DNA of 56,559 nt from Bacillus sp. 103mf (GTDB lineage Bacteria; Bacillota; Bacilli; Bacillales; Bacillaceae_G), in the NCBI RefSeq assembly GCF_900116295.1, contig NZ_FPAF01000001.1, positions 994,269-1,050,827 of the forward strand. The letters run 5' to 3'. Positions 28,343 to 38,208 of this stretch are shown piece after piece. The position numbers and the translations under genes are program-made. The first letter of the stretch is position 1. Every line of letters starts with the position of its first letter. The notes beneath the pieces were generated by a model. That model was not told the origin of the DNA. It saw only the letters and a list, made by a program, of their open reading frames with translations, and ran no database searches.

Positions 28343-29639
28343 TTTTTTGAACCACATATTTACGAGCTTCTGATATGAAGTAAAGAGAACCTGTTAGTAA
28401 GAAAATATCATCTTCTTGTAAAGAATCCATTGTCCTACTAATCGCTTCCTGCCAATTTTCAAAAATATGTTTCGATTCTCGTTTTGAATGAGCAGCAAGA
28501 GCCTCGGCAGAGATAGCACGATCAAACGTGAACGTTGTAAAAATCATTTCATCTGCAATTGTTTCTAATTGTCCAACCATTTCATCGAGTTGCTTATCCC
28601 CAAGTGCTGTAAATAAAATAACAATTCGGTTTTCACTGTAGTGTGCACGAACAGTTTCCACAAGACTATTTACACCTTCTGGATTGTGTGCCCCATCAAT
28701 AATGACATGAGGATGAGTAGAAAGTTGCTCAAAACGTCCAATCCAATATGCTTCAGCTAATCCTTTGCGGATATGCTCTTCATCAATTAAAAATGCTTGA
28801 TACACGTTTAAGTATGACATCGCCATAAGCGCCAGCGCCGCATTTTGCACTTGATGCTGGCCTTTCATAGAAATAAAAAGATCTTCATACGTACGGAATG
28901 GAGACGAAAATGTAAATCGTTCTCCTTCTTTCTCTGAAGAAAGATGTTCTACTTGAATTTGATTTCCTAGTTCATATAAGTTAGAACGTTTTTCATTGGC
29001 AATCGTACGGATGACTTCTAATGCCTCATTTTGCTGTACACCAGTTATAACAGGAACCCCTGATTTTATAATCCCTGCCTTTTCAAATGCGATTGCTTCT
29101 AACGTATCACCTAAAATATGCATATGATCACGGCCAATATTTGTAATAATTGTAAGTACAGGATGAATGACATTCGTTGAATCGAAGCGTCCTCCAAGCC
29201 CTGTCTCAAATAAGACGATGTCACACATATTCATCTTTCCAAAATAATAAAGCGCCATAACGGTAATGATTTCAAATTCTGTCGCTTCGCCTAAATTCGT
29301 TTCATCTAACTTTTCTACAACAGGTTTGACCATATTTACGAGATCTGTAATTTCTTGATCTGTAATTGGTATACCATCAATACTAATCCGTTCATTAAAT
29401 GTTTCAATGTACGGAGAAGTAAATGTCCCTACTTTGTACTCTGCCCCCTGTAACATATAACGCATATATGTGAGAGTGGAACCTTTTCCATTTGTTCCCG
29501 CAAGATGAACACACTTGATATGACGCTCCGGATTTCCAAGTTCCCCTAACATCCACTCCATACGTTCTAACCCTGGTTTTATACCAAATTTTAAACGGCT
29601 ATGAATCCAGCCGATTGCTTCTTCATATGTATGTATCAC
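28329..29639 (-). CDS. folC: Bifunctional folylpolyglutamate/dihydrofolate synthase FolC
   Basis: 436 residues from the GTG at 29637-29639. That start lines up exactly with the B. subtilis N-terminus (HTYEEAIGWIHSRLKFGIKP) and sits a suitable distance after GGAAAGGGGAA, whereas ATG 29648 overlaps the ribosome-binding site and other upstream ATGs lack one. Mur-ligase fold: ATP loop AGTNGKGST (about 44-52), GLGGRFDSTNV and DGAHNPEG. It adds glutamates to folates. It precedes spoIIB and follows valS. Confidence 0.94.
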   Translation of the reverse strand: MIHTYEEAIGWIHSRLKFGIKPGLERMEWMLGELGNPERHIKCVHLAGTNGKGSTLTYMRYMLQGAEYKVGTFTSPYIETFNERISIDGIPITDQEITDLVNMVKPVVEKLDETNLGEATEFEIITVMALYYFGKMNMCDIVLFETGLGGRFDSTNVIHPVLTIITNIGRDHMHILGDTLEAIAFEKAGIIKSGVPVITGVQQNEALEVIRTIANEKRSNLYELGNQIQVEHLSSEKEGERFTFSSPFRTYEDLFISMKGQHQVQNAALALMAMSYLNVYQAFLIDEEHIRKGLAEAYWIGRFEQLSTHPHVIIDGAHNPEGVNSLVETVRAHYSENRIVILFTALGDKQLDEMVGQLETIADEMIFTTFTFDRAISAEALAAHSKRESKHIFENWQEAISRTMDSLQEDDIFLLTGSLYFISEARKYVVQKTRQK

Positions 29640-29746
29640 GTATGCCATTCCCCTTTCCATCAAAAAAACGAACCAAAGCAAAAGATTGCTCTAGCCCTAT
29701 TATACTCAAATAGAACAATCTTTGCCGTGGTTCGCTATTGAAAATA

Positions 29747-29802
29747 TTTTATCCCGCTATTTGTGGGCGGTAATACTCCCACTGATTAAAGTTTCACTTT
29801 AT
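29747..29802 (-). repeat. Family A intergenic repeat, minimal inverted copy (A4)
   Basis: Only the two ends remain: on the minus strand ATAAAGTGAAACTTTAATCA is followed directly by GTGGGAGTATTACCGCCCAC and AAATAGCGGGATAAAA. It is 56 bp long, with a GTGGGAGTATTACCGCCCAC hairpin. It overlaps the valS stop codon (29799-29801), so the element may have supplied it. Confidence 0.8.
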
Positions 29803-32444
29803 TTTTGTAGATCCGCTAGACGTTGGCGAACTGCTTCGCGTTTTTCTAGGTAATCTTTCTCTTTCGCGCGTTCTCCTTCAATAACTGCTTCCGGAGCTTT
29901 TGCTACGAATCCTTGATTTGCAAGTTTCTTCTGTACACGTTCTACTTCTTTATCAAACTTCTCAAGTTCTTTTTCAAGACGTGCTTTTTCTTCATCAAGG
30001 TTGATCAGATCAGCTAGTGGTAAGAATAGCTCTGCACCTGATACAATTGCAGTCATCGCTTTTTCCGGTGCTTGTAAATCCGTTTGAATTGTTAATTCAC
30101 TTGGATTACAGAAGCGCTCAATGTAAGAGCTGTTTTTCGTAAGCTGCGCTAGTACTGCTTCATCTTTTGCTTTAATTTGCAATTGAACTTTTTTGCTCAT
30201 TGGCGTATTTACTTCTGCACGAATGTTACGAACAGAGCGAATGATATCAACAAGAAGATGCATTTCTGCCGCTGCTTCTTTATCTTGTAAATCTTCGCGA
30301 ACTGTTGGCCATGCTGCTACTGTAATAGATTCACCTTCATGAGGTAAATGTTGCCAAATTTTCTCTGTTACGAATGGCATGAACGGATGTAACAGGCGCA
30401 TTGTTTGATCTAGTACGTATGCTAAAACAGAACGAGTTGTTTTCTTCGCTGCTTCATCTTCGCCGTATAATGGAAGCTTCGCCATTTCAATGTACCAGTC
30501 ACAGAAATCATCCCAAATGAAGTTGTATAATGCGCGACCAGCTTCACCAAATTCATATTTATCCATGTTACGCGTTACACTTTCAATTGTTTCATTTAAA
30601 CGAGTTAAAATCCACTTATCTGCAACTGATTTTTCACCAGTTAAATCAATATCTTCGTATTGCATATCTTCCATGTTCATTAATACGAAACGAGATGCAT
30701 TCCAAATTTTATTGATGAAGTTCCAAGTAGATTCTACTTTCTCCATGCTAAAGCGTAAATCTTGACCTGGTGCACTTCCTGTTGATAAGAAGAAGCGCAT
30801 TGCATCTGCACCGTACTTCTCAATAACTTCCATTGGATCAATACCGTTACCAAGAGATTTACTCATTTTACGTCCTTGCTCGTCACGAACAAGACCATGA
30901 ATTAATACGTCTTTAAATGGACGCTCTCCTGTAAACTCTAGACCTTGGAAAATCATACGAGATACCCAGAAGAAGATGATATCATATCCTGTTACAAGTG
31001 CATCTGTTGAATAGTAGCGTTTGAAGTCTTCATCATTTTCATTTGGCCAACCAAGTGTTGAGAATGGCCATAACGCTGAGCTAAACCATGTATCAAGTAC
31101 GTCGTTATCTTGGTTCCAGTTTTCGATATCAGCTGGAGCTTCTGTACCTACGTATACTTCACCAGTTTCTTTATGATACCAAGCTGGGATGCGGTGTCCC
31201 CACCATAATTGACGAGAAATACACCAGTCATGAATGTTTTCCATCCAGCGTAAGTATGTGTTCTCAAAACGATCTGGTACGAACGTTACTTTTTCTTCTT
31301 CTTTTTGTTGCAGAGCAACAGCCTTTTCTGCAAGTGGTGCCATTTTTACGAACCATTGTGTTGATAAATACGGCTCAACAACTGCCCCGCTACGCTCACT
31401 ATGACCTACCGCATGCATATGAGGCTCGATTTCTACCAATACGCCCGCTTCTTGCAAGTCTTTTACTAATTGCTTACGGCATTCAAAGCGATCCATACCG
31501 TTATACTTACCAGCTTTTTCGTTCATTGTTCCATCTTCGTTCATTACTAAAATGCGTGGTAAGTCATGACGGTTACCTACTTCAAAGTCATTCGGATCAT
31601 GAGCTGGTGTGATTTTTACAACACCTGTTCCGAAATCTTTCTCTACATACTCATCAGCAATAATCGGTATTTCACGCTCTACGATTGGAAGTGTAACCGT
31701 TTTTCCGATTAAATGCTTGTAACGATCATCTTCTGGGTGAACTGCTACTGCTGTATCACCAAGCATTGTTTCTGGACGAGTTGTCGCAAGACGAATGTGA
31801 CCAGAACCGTCTGTTAATGGGTAATTCATATGATAGAATGCACCTTGCACATCTTTATGAATTACTTCAATATCAGAAAGGGCAGTGCGTGTCGCAGGGT
31901 CCCAGTTAATGATATATTCACCGCGGTAAATTAAACCTTTTTCGTACAATTGAACGAATACTTTATTAACCGCATCAGATAAGCCTTTATCTAATGTGAA
32001 TCGCTCACGAGTGTAATCTAATCCTAGACCAACTTTTCCCCATTGCTCGCGAATGTGAGAAGCATATTCTTCTTTCCATTCCCATGCTTTTTCAAGGAAT
32101 TTCTCACGGCCAAGATCGTAACGTGAAATACCTTCTTCACGAAGTTTCCCTTCTACTTTCGCTTGCGTTGCGATACCTGCATGGTCCATACCAGGAAGCC
32201 ATAATACATCGTATCCTTGCATACGCTTTGTACGTGTTAAAATATCTTGAAGTGTTGTATCCCAAGCATGACCTAAGTGCAGCTTACCAGTTACGTTCGG
32301 AGGCGGAATTACAATTGTATACGGCTGCTTATCAGCTTCTCCTTTTGCTTCGAAATATTTGCCTTCAAGCCACCATTTATAACGGCCTTCTTCTACGGAT
32401 ATATGATCGTATTTTGTTGGTAAATTCTTTTCCGTGTTTGACAT
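29799..32444 (-). CDS. valS: Valyl-tRNA synthetase
   Basis: 881 residues from ATG 32444, which follows GAAGGAGGG. Class I motifs: HIGH as [20 protein letters not shown] (about 45-65) and [12 protein letters not shown] (about 525). The editing domain lies between them (about 190-340), the anticodon domain at about 610-760, and a C-terminal coiled coil at about 815-881 ([20 protein letters not shown]). Expression is controlled by an upstream T-box leader. Confidence 0.97.
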   Translation of the reverse strand: MSNTEKNLPTKYDHISVEEGRYKWWLEGKYFEAKGEADKQPYTIVIPPPNVTGKLHLGHAWDTTLQDILTRTKRMQGYDVLWLPGMDHAGIATQAKVEGKLREEGISRYDLGREKFLEKAWEWKEEYASHIREQWGKVGLGLDYTRERFTLDKGLSDAVNKVFVQLYEKGLIYRGEYIINWDPATRTALSDIEVIHKDVQGAFYHMNYPLTDGSGHIRLATTRPETMLGDTAVAVHPEDDRYKHLIGKTVTLPIVEREIPIIADEYVEKDFGTGVVKITPAHDPNDFEVGNRHDLPRILVMNEDGTMNEKAGKYNGMDRFECRKQLVKDLQEAGVLVEIEPHMHAVGHSERSGAVVEPYLSTQWFVKMAPLAEKAVALQQKEEEKVTFVPDRFENTYLRWMENIHDWCISRQLWWGHRIPAWYHKETGEVYVGTEAPADIENWNQDNDVLDTWFSSALWPFSTLGWPNENDEDFKRYYSTDALVTGYDIIFFWVSRMIFQGLEFTGERPFKDVLIHGLVRDEQGRKMSKSLGNGIDPMEVIEKYGADAMRFFLSTGSAPGQDLRFSMEKVESTWNFINKIWNASRFVLMNMEDMQYEDIDLTGEKSVADKWILTRLNETIESVTRNMDKYEFGEAGRALYNFIWDDFCDWYIEMAKLPLYGEDEAAKKTTRSVLAYVLDQTMRLLHPFMPFVTEKIWQHLPHEGESITVAAWPTVREDLQDKEAAAEMHLLVDIIRSVRNIRAEVNTPMSKKVQLQIKAKDEAVLAQLTKNSSYIERFCNPSELTIQTDLQAPEKAMTAIVSGAELFLPLADLINLDEEKARLEKELEKFDKEVERVQKKLANQGFVAKAPEAVIEGERAKEKDYLEKREAVRQRLADLQK

Positions 32445-32464
32445 ATTTTTCCCTCCTTCAAAAT

Positions 32465-32735
32465 AAAAAATGCCCCTCATCCAAAAAGGACGAGGGACAT
32501 CGTGGTACCACCTTTATTTACAAACAAATTTAAAATTTGCTTATACTCTTGATTTGATAACGGACAAATCCGTCTTTTCCTAATGAGAATGAATCCGTTC
32601 AGAAAAGATGCTCCAGGGCTACCTTCTAACATGACTATCTAGAGAATCTCACAGCTAATAATTCTCCTCTCTGCAGACGTTTAATGTCATACTCTTCCCC
32701 TTCAACGCATTTATATAATTGTTATTTATTATATA
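32465..32735 (-). promoter_or_regulatory. T-box leader (riboswitch) of valS
   Basis: The 14-base T-box GGTGGTACCACG sequence is at 32501-32512, directly before the terminator ATGTCCCTCGTCC/GGATGAGGGGCAT plus TTTTTT (32464-32500). Upstream on the minus strand are the stem I region (AGAGAGGAGAATTATTAGCT, GTTAGAAGGTAGCCCTGGAG) and the start GGGGAAGAGTATGAC. Uncharged tRNA-Val should stabilise the antiterminator. I could not place the specifier codon with confidence. The 5' end is approximate; 32736-32970 otherwise holds AT-rich sequence. Confidence 0.9.
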
Positions 32736-32970
32736 CAATAGTGTAAAAAACGAAACCATATTCGTCAAGATAAAAATATTTTTCGACTTACGTCTATAAT
32801 TATTACATTCTATTTCCAATAAGCTTAACCAAGTTTTTTATAACATATGCAAAGAAAATGAAAAAAGTGCAGCACAAGCACATTAGGTGCTTATCCTGCA
32901 TATTGTAGTATCACATTTCCACTTCTCTTATCGTTCCATACTAGAGAAGTTTCTAATACGGAGGACGATT

Positions 32971-33165
32971 ATGCGACGCTATCGACGCACATACAACTTT
33001 TCAGCCCCTTCTTGGTTAAGAAATTTACAAACGATGTTTTCTGATTTTGCAATTCCGCTCACGATTTTCCAAGGCATTCGTACTTTACTACTTCCTACGT
33101 TTTTAGATTTTGTCATCCTTACTATTTTTATAGCAGCAACAATTCGCTTACATTATCAGCCGTAA
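32971..33165 (+). CDS. Small conserved-type hypothetical protein, 64 aa
   Basis: ATG at 32971 follows a good GGAGG site. The N-terminus is Arg/Tyr-rich (MRRYRRTYNFSAPSWLRN), then an amphipathic region (about 18-38) and a hydrophobic segment (about 40-60; LLPTFLDFVILTIFIAATIR), so membrane association is likely. No family recognised. It is convergent with ysxE (ends 33203) and divergent from valS. An upstream extension of the frame has no better start. Confidence 0.65.
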   Translation: MRRYRRTYNFSAPSWLRNLQTMFSDFAIPLTIFQGIRTLLLPTFLDFVILTIFIAATIRLHYQP

Positions 33166-33202
33166 CTTCTTCTTGAAGCTACGGCTAATTTTATTTTTCC
33201 TT

Positions 33203-34228
33203 TTACTGCGCTTGGTGCTCAGCGGCTTGAAGCTGCGCCACGAAATATTCAATATTACTTATAAGCCAATGTGCTTGTTGAAGCATTTTCACATCCTGTA
33301 ACTCCTTTGTTTCATTACGGGCATTTCGAGCATTTGTATATGCATGCACTTGCTTAATAAATGTTTTGGGATACGCTAAATACGCAAGCATAAGCAGCTT
33401 CTCTTCTTTCGTAAACGTAAAATTCTTTTCGTATATTTGGTACCATTCATATCGATCATTTCTTGCAATTGGATATGTGTTGAAGGAACGCGAGTAAAAT
33501 TGAACGATATCTTGAACCGGGGTAGCAAACTGCGCATCTTCTAAACTAATAAAATAACCGTTCCGCTGATAATCGAATAAAAAATGATTCATTGAAACAT
33601 TGCCATGAATAAATGAAATACGTGTTTTTTCTTTTTCTTTCATTGCTTCATGCCATTCTGTAAATTGTTTCTTCGCAAATTCACGAGCACGCATCGCTTG
33701 ATGAAAGTAAGTGCAATATTGCAATTCAAACGGAGACATATACCATTTCGCTTCTGATTCAACTAAAAACTCCTCTAATAACACGCCATCTTGTTCCCAT
33801 CGATTTGAAATATTATCAAAATGTCCTTGAATTGCTTCTTCTGTCACTTCTTCTTCTCGCACTGTTTTTTTGTGCATCATAGCAAGTGTTTGAAACATTT
33901 TATGATACTGATCGTTCTCTTCACCTTGACTTTCTGCGTTTCCGAGCCAAGGCATTAAATAATAACTATGCTCACCATCACTTAAAATGTGCCTTCCATC
34001 TTTCGCATGATAAATAGGAGCAAAATTCGTAAATCCTTTTTCTCGTAAAAACTGAACATAATACATAAGATTACTTCGTTCTAATTTTTGAGGTGGCAAT
34101 TTTTTTAACGCATATGGACCTTGGCTCGTATAAATTTTTATTACATTCCCATATTCCTCAATATGCTCAGGAGCTAATTGATATAGCTGCAAAATAGAAG
34201 CATAACGCTCTCGTAATTCCATGTCCAT
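33203..34228 (-). CDS. ysxE: Spore coat-associated kinase-like protein YsxE (CotS family)
   Basis: 341 residues, close to B. subtilis YsxE. Kinase-like APH/CotS fold: IKIYTSQGPYALKKLP (about 29-45) corresponds to the lysine strand, FIHGNVSMNHFLFD (about 207-220) to the catalytic loop, where the usual HGD is HGN, and ISLEDAQFATPVQD (about 228) to the metal-binding DxD, here ED. The altered catalytic residues suggest weak or no kinase activity. It lies between valS and spoVID as in B. subtilis. A second ATG two codons in is equally possible. Confidence 0.9.
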   Translation of the reverse strand: MDMELRERYASILQLYQLAPEHIEEYGNVIKIYTSQGPYALKKLPPQKLERSNLMYYVQFLREKGFTNFAPIYHAKDGRHILSDGEHSYYLMPWLGNAESQGEENDQYHKMFQTLAMMHKKTVREEEVTEEAIQGHFDNISNRWEQDGVLLEEFLVESEAKWYMSPFELQYCTYFHQAMRAREFAKKQFTEWHEAMKEKEKTRISFIHGNVSMNHFLFDYQRNGYFISLEDAQFATPVQDIVQFYSRSFNTYPIARNDRYEWYQIYEKNFTFTKEEKLLMLAYLAYPKTFIKQVHAYTNARNARNETKELQDVKMLQQAHWLISNIEYFVAQLQAAEHQAQ

Positions 34229-34292
34229 ACGAACAACGACCCTTTCTACAGGAGCGTGAAAAAGAAAAGAGGTGAGGAAGATTTCTCTTCAC

Positions 34293-35240
34293 TCACTTTG
34301 CTTTCATCTTGGGCACTGGTATATATAAAATTTGTCCTGCTGTTAAATACAAATCATCAGTTTGATTTACACGATGTAAATGTTGTACGGAAGTGTCATA
34401 ACGCTCTGCAACAGATTCAATCGTATCGCCTTCTTGCACAAAATAAAGTCGCAGCTTTGTAAATTCATCTTCTGGTTGCTTTGAAAACAATTTTGTTAAA
34501 TATAGCGCATTTTCATCCCGCTGTGAGTATGAAATTTCTTCTTTCTCATCGACATCCTGTCCTTTTGTTTCTTTGCGTCCGAAGAACAGCTGAGGTGCGA
34601 CGACTTCTTCTTGTCCTTGCTCTTCCTCTTGTCTTTGTTCCTCTTCTTCGATTTCTTTCTCTTCTTCTAGTTCAAGCTCCGGTTCTTGACGAGCCTCTAG
34701 CTGAAATGGCTCAAAAGCATAATCTTCCCATTCATCAGTCTCTATCACTTCTTTCTCTACTATCTCTTCTTCTACTATCTCTTCTTCCACCGTTTCTTCC
34801 ACTTCACGCTCTTCATCACATAATCCATGAATTGAAATATCCGCTAAAAGCTGCAAACAGCCATTTTCTAACAGCACATAATCGAATTCTTCAATATCTA
34901 CATATAAATCTTCAACTTGTTTCACGCGGCCACGTGGAATCGAAATCTCCAGTGGAAACGAATGTACCAATTCATTTATCCCATCATCACGCGTCTCCAC
35001 ATAATCTATCGTACGTACTGGAGATAACTCTCGCAATGAGAACGCCTCTGTTTCTTCCTTTGGGATATACTCCCCTGTTAAATCAAGTTGCCCGCACACA
35101 ACAATTTCATACTCACGTTCTTCTATAGCAACATCAGGATCTAATGAAATAGAAAGTAATTCATTGACTTCCTGTCCTTTTTGAAACCATACAGACTCTT
35201 TTAACGAAAACCGCAATGAAGTTTGTTGATCTGCTGCCAC
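34293..35240 (-). CDS. spoVID: Stage VI sporulation protein D, SpoVID (LysM)
   Basis: 315 residues from GTG 35240, preceded by AGAGGGGGAA. The N-terminal domain (about 8-150; LRFSLKESVWFQKGQEVNEL) is the region conserved with B. subtilis SpoVID, needed for coat encasement. The middle (about 150-245) is extremely Glu-rich. A C-terminal LysM domain (about 265-310; LYFVQEGDTIESVAERYDTS) resembles that of SafA, its partner encoded at 1-731. The protein is clearly shorter than the 575-residue B. subtilis form, the difference being in the acidic middle. Confidence 0.93.
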   Translation of the reverse strand: MAADQQTSLRFSLKESVWFQKGQEVNELLSISLDPDVAIEEREYEIVVCGQLDLTGEYIPKEETEAFSLRELSPVRTIDYVETRDDGINELVHSFPLEISIPRGRVKQVEDLYVDIEEFDYVLLENGCLQLLADISIHGLCDEEREVEETVEEEIVEEEIVEKEVIETDEWEDYAFEPFQLEARQEPELELEEEKEIEEEEQRQEEEQGQEEVVAPQLFFGRKETKGQDVDEKEEISYSQRDENALYLTKLFSKQPEDEFTKLRLYFVQEGDTIESVAERYDTSVQHLHRVNQTDDLYLTAGQILYIPVPKMKAK

Positions 35241-35334
35241 TTCGTATTCCCCCTCTCAAACTATATGTCATTACAGGTTTATGTGAGGAACGGAGACTTT
35301 ATGAATAAAAAAATTGCTCTCCGATAAGAGCGAT

Positions 35335-35520
35335 TTTTTTATTTTTCAACACATACATTACTGGGGCACAAAACCAAAAGTGATCCTCACTTACTTTCTC
35401 TCTTTGTTTTCACACCGAACACGACAGAAAAAGGACCTAACCGCTTCTATGCACGGCCAGGTCCTCTTACCTTCCCTAAAAAAGGGGGAATGCTAGGATT
35501 TCAACTGGTATTTATATATA
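35335..35520 (+). repeat. Family B intergenic repeat (B3)
   Basis: It starts near ATTTTTCAACACATACATTA and ends ATTTCAACTGGTATTTATATATA, with internal GACAGAAAAAGGACCTAACC and GCTTCTATGCACGGCCAGGTCC. Its right end merges with the left end of B4 through a shared TATATATA. B3 and B4 account for nearly all of the 443-bp gap 35241-35683 between hemL and spoVID. Confidence 0.8.
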
Positions 35521-35680
35521 AATCCATTTTGCTTTTCCAACTTACAAATCACTGCCATCCATAATAAAATGTAATCCCCGCTTGCTTCCTCTCTTTGTTT
35601 TCACAATGAACGTGGTAGAAAAAGGACCCGACCGCTTCTATGCACGGCCAGGTCCTCTCGCTCCCCCTAAAGAAAAGGAT
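35513..35680 (+). repeat. Family B intergenic repeat (B4), tandem with B3
   Basis: It starts TATATATAAATCCATTTTGC and carries GTGGTAGAAAAAGGACCCGA and GCTTCTATGCACGGCCAGGTCC. The stem GGACCCGACCG / CGGCCAGGTCC is strong here. The usual right end is missing; the copy stops at the hemL stop codon (35684). Confidence 0.8.
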
Positions 35681-35683
35681 TTT

Positions 35684-36973
35684 TTACCCTTTTAGTTTAG
35701 ACATAGCAATTTCTGCAGCAGCAATGGTTGCTTCAATGTCAACATCACTATGCGCTGTTGATAAGAACAACCCTTCAAATTGAGAAGGCGGTAAGAATAC
35801 ACCTTGTTCTACCATTTCACGATAATACGCTGCAAAATATTCTAAATTGGACGTTTTTGCTGTTTCGTAGTTAATAACCTTTTCATCTGTAAAGAAAATA
35901 CCAACCATAGAACCAGCGCGGTTAATACAATGTGGAATATCATATTTTACCGCCGCTTCATGTAAACCTTTTTCAAGCATTTCCGCTTTACGTTCAAATT
36001 CTTTATAGCTTTCTGGTGTTAACTGAACAAGCGTTTCATATCCTGCTGTCATCGCTAATGGATTACCAGATAGTGTACCAGCTTGATAAATTGGGCCACT
36101 TGGTGCTACTTGCTTCATAATTTCAGCTTTACCACCATATGCCCCAACAGGAAGCCCGCCTCCAATTACTTTTCCTAAACATGTTAAATCAGGTGTTACT
36201 CCAAAATATCCTTGTCCGCAATTGTAAGCTACGCGGAAACCCGTCATCACTTCATCAAAAATAAGAAGCGCACCATATTCTGTTGTAACATCACGAAGGC
36301 CTTGTAAAAATCCCGCAAGCGGTGGTACAACCCCCATATTTCCAGCTACTGGCTCTACAATGACACACGCAATATCATCACCGAACTGTTCAAACGCATA
36401 TTTCACGCTTTCTAAATCGTTATACGCAACCGTAATCGTATTTTTCGCAACGCCTTCTGGTACACCAGGGCTATCTGGTAAACCAAGCGTAGCAACACCA
36501 GAACCAGCTTTAATTAAAAGAGAATCGCCATGCCCGTGATAGCAGCCCTCAAACTTCAAAATTTTATTACGCCCTGTGTAACCGCGCGCTAAGCGAAGCG
36601 CACTCATTGTCGCCTCTGTTCCAGAGTTAACCATACGGACAATTTCAATAGACGGTACACGATCGATTACAAGCTGTGCTAGTTTATTTTCAATTTCTGT
36701 CGGCGCACCAAAGCTCGTTCCTTTTTCTACTACCGCTTTTAACGCTTCTACAACCTGGTCGTTGGAATGACCATGAATAAGCGGTCCCCATGACAATACA
36801 TAATCAATGTATTCATTTCCATCAATATCATAAACTTTAGAGCCTTTTCCTCGCTCCATAAATAGTGGATTCATACCGACAGATTTAAAAGCACGCACTG
36901 GACTATTTACACCGCCTGGCATTAAATCTTTTGCTGTTTCAAACGCTTCAATAGATTTATCAAAACTTTTCAT
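35684..36973 (-). CDS. hemL: Glutamate-1-semialdehyde 2,1-aminomutase HemL
   Basis: 429 residues from ATG 36973, which overlaps the hemB stop (TAATG). It converts glutamate-1-semialdehyde to 5-aminolevulinate with PLP. Motifs: [12 protein letters not shown] at the start, [24 protein letters not shown], and the PLP lysine K268 in [17 protein letters not shown]. Last gene of hemAXCDBL. Confidence 0.97.
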   Translation of the reverse strand: MKSFDKSIEAFETAKDLMPGGVNSPVRAFKSVGMNPLFMERGKGSKVYDIDGNEYIDYVLSWGPLIHGHSNDQVVEALKAVVEKGTSFGAPTEIENKLAQLVIDRVPSIEIVRMVNSGTEATMSALRLARGYTGRNKILKFEGCYHGHGDSLLIKAGSGVATLGLPDSPGVPEGVAKNTITVAYNDLESVKYAFEQFGDDIACVIVEPVAGNMGVVPPLAGFLQGLRDVTTEYGALLIFDEVMTGFRVAYNCGQGYFGVTPDLTCLGKVIGGGLPVGAYGGKAEIMKQVAPSGPIYQAGTLSGNPLAMTAGYETLVQLTPESYKEFERKAEMLEKGLHEAAVKYDIPHCINRAGSMVGIFFTDEKVINYETAKTSNLEYFAAYYREMVEQGVFLPPSQFEGLFLSTAHSDVDIEATIAAAEIAMSKLKG

Positions 36974-37962
36974 TATCGTGCGCTCCCTTCTTGTAACCAT
37001 CTCGCTGCATCTTTCGCATGATATGTAAGTATTAAATCTGCTCCAGCACGCTTCATGCTTAATAATTTTTCAAGAACAATATCTTTTTCATTAATCCAGC
37101 CATTTTGTGCCGCCGCTTTAATCATCGAGTATTCACCACTCACATTATACGCAACAACCGGAAGATTGAAGTTATTTTTCACATCACGAATAATATCTAA
37201 ATAAGAAAGTGCTGGCTTCACAATCAAGAAGTCCGCTCCTTCCATCACATCTGACTCAGCTTCACGGAATGCTTCTAAACGATTCGCTGGATCCATTTGA
37301 TATGTTTTACGATCACCAAATTGAGGTGCACCATGTGCAGCATCACGAAACGGTCCATAAAAAGCCGACGCATATTTCACTGCATATGACATAACCGGGA
37401 CATGCGCAAAGCCATTTTCATCTAACGCATGACGAATAAATGTTACAAATCCATCCATCATATTAGATGGTGCAATAATATCCGCACCTGCTTTTGCTTG
37501 ACTTACTGCTGTTTTTGCAAGAACCTCTAACGATTCATCATTTAAAATAATTCCGTCTTCAATTACACCGCAATGGCCATGACTCGTATACTGACATAAA
37601 CATGTATCTGCGATTACTACTAATTCTGGGAATCTCTCTTTAATTTGTGTAATTGCTCGCTGTACAATACCGTGCTCACAATATGCAGAAGAACCAACTT
37701 CATCTTTTTCAGCAGGTAAACCGAACACAATAACAGAGCGAATGCCTAAATCAACAACTTCTTGCATTTCTGCTTGCAGATGGTCTAAAGAAATTTGATA
37801 TACACCTGGCATAGAAGGAACTTCATTACGCTTATTTTCTCCTTCTAAAACAAAAATTGGATAAATGAAATCTTCTGTATGTAGATGTGTTTCACGTACA
37901 AGAGCACGCATATTTGCACTTTGTCGTAAACGACGATGACGGTTAAATTGTAAAGGATTCAT
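36973..37962 (-). CDS. hemB: Delta-aminolevulinic acid dehydratase (porphobilinogen synthase) HemB
   Basis: 329 residues. Joins two 5-aminolevulinates to porphobilinogen. The zinc cysteine motif is [15 protein letters not shown] (about 117-131), the Schiff-base lysines are in [17 protein letters not shown] and [12 protein letters not shown]. Between hemD and hemB there are 236 bp filled with repeat B5 and an A-type end, which interrupts the hem operon spacing. Confidence 0.97.
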   Translation of the reverse strand: MNPLQFNRHRRLRQSANMRALVRETHLHTEDFIYPIFVLEGENKRNEVPSMPGVYQISLDHLQAEMQEVVDLGIRSVIVFGLPAEKDEVGSSAYCEHGIVQRAITQIKERFPELVVIADTCLCQYTSHGHCGVIEDGIILNDESLEVLAKTAVSQAKAGADIIAPSNMMDGFVTFIRHALDENGFAHVPVMSYAVKYASAFYGPFRDAAHGAPQFGDRKTYQMDPANRLEAFREAESDVMEGADFLIVKPALSYLDIIRDVKNNFNLPVVAYNVSGEYSMIKAAAQNGWINEKDIVLEKLLSMKRAGADLILTYHAKDAARWLQEGSAR

Positions 37963-37982
37963 AACTTTCCCATCTCCAATTC

Positions 37983-37999
37983 TTAAAGTTTCACTTTAT
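37983..37999 (-). repeat. Family A left-end fragment (A6)
   Basis: On the minus strand the 17 bases read ATAAAGTGAAACTTTAA, identical to the left end of A3 and A4. The rest of the element is missing. It directly abuts B5. Confidence 0.6.
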
Positions 38000-38208
38000 T
38001 ATATATAAATACAAGTTGAAAAACAGCCATAAAAGCCCTTTTCTTTTTAGGGGTGAGCGGCGAGAGGGTCTGGCCATACATAGAAGCGGTCAGGGCCTTT
38101 TCCTGCCACGTGCGTTGGTAAAAAAAGAGAGAAAACAAGTGCATGTCACTTTTTGTTTTATATAACAGCAACTTATATGTTGAAAAATCAAAATGGATTT
38201 ATATATAT
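37998..38208 (-). repeat. Family B intergenic repeat, inverted copy inside the hem operon (B5)
   Basis: On the minus strand it runs TATATAAATCCATTTTGATT..TTTTTCAACTTGTATTTATA with the internal GACCGCTTCTATGTATGGCC hairpin. The hemD stop codon (38199-38201) is inside the TATATATAAAT end. It fills the hemD-hemB gap and is co-transcribed if the operon is one unit. Confidence 0.8.

Noticed and set aside
31088-31612. 174-codon frame antisense to valS
   Set aside because: It lies entirely within the conserved valS sequence, with no start signals; a shadow frame.
32887-32970. N-terminal extension of the 64-aa ORF
   Set aside because: The extension begins at a non-ATG codon without a ribosome-binding site, whereas ATG 32971 has GGAGG in the right place.
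34481-35128. 215-codon Leu-rich frame antisense to spoVID
   Set aside because: It results from the Glu-rich codons of SpoVID read on the other strand.
37983-38171. Minus-strand 62-codon frame inside repeat B5
   Set aside because: It is not preserved in the other copies of the repeat and has no ribosome-binding site.
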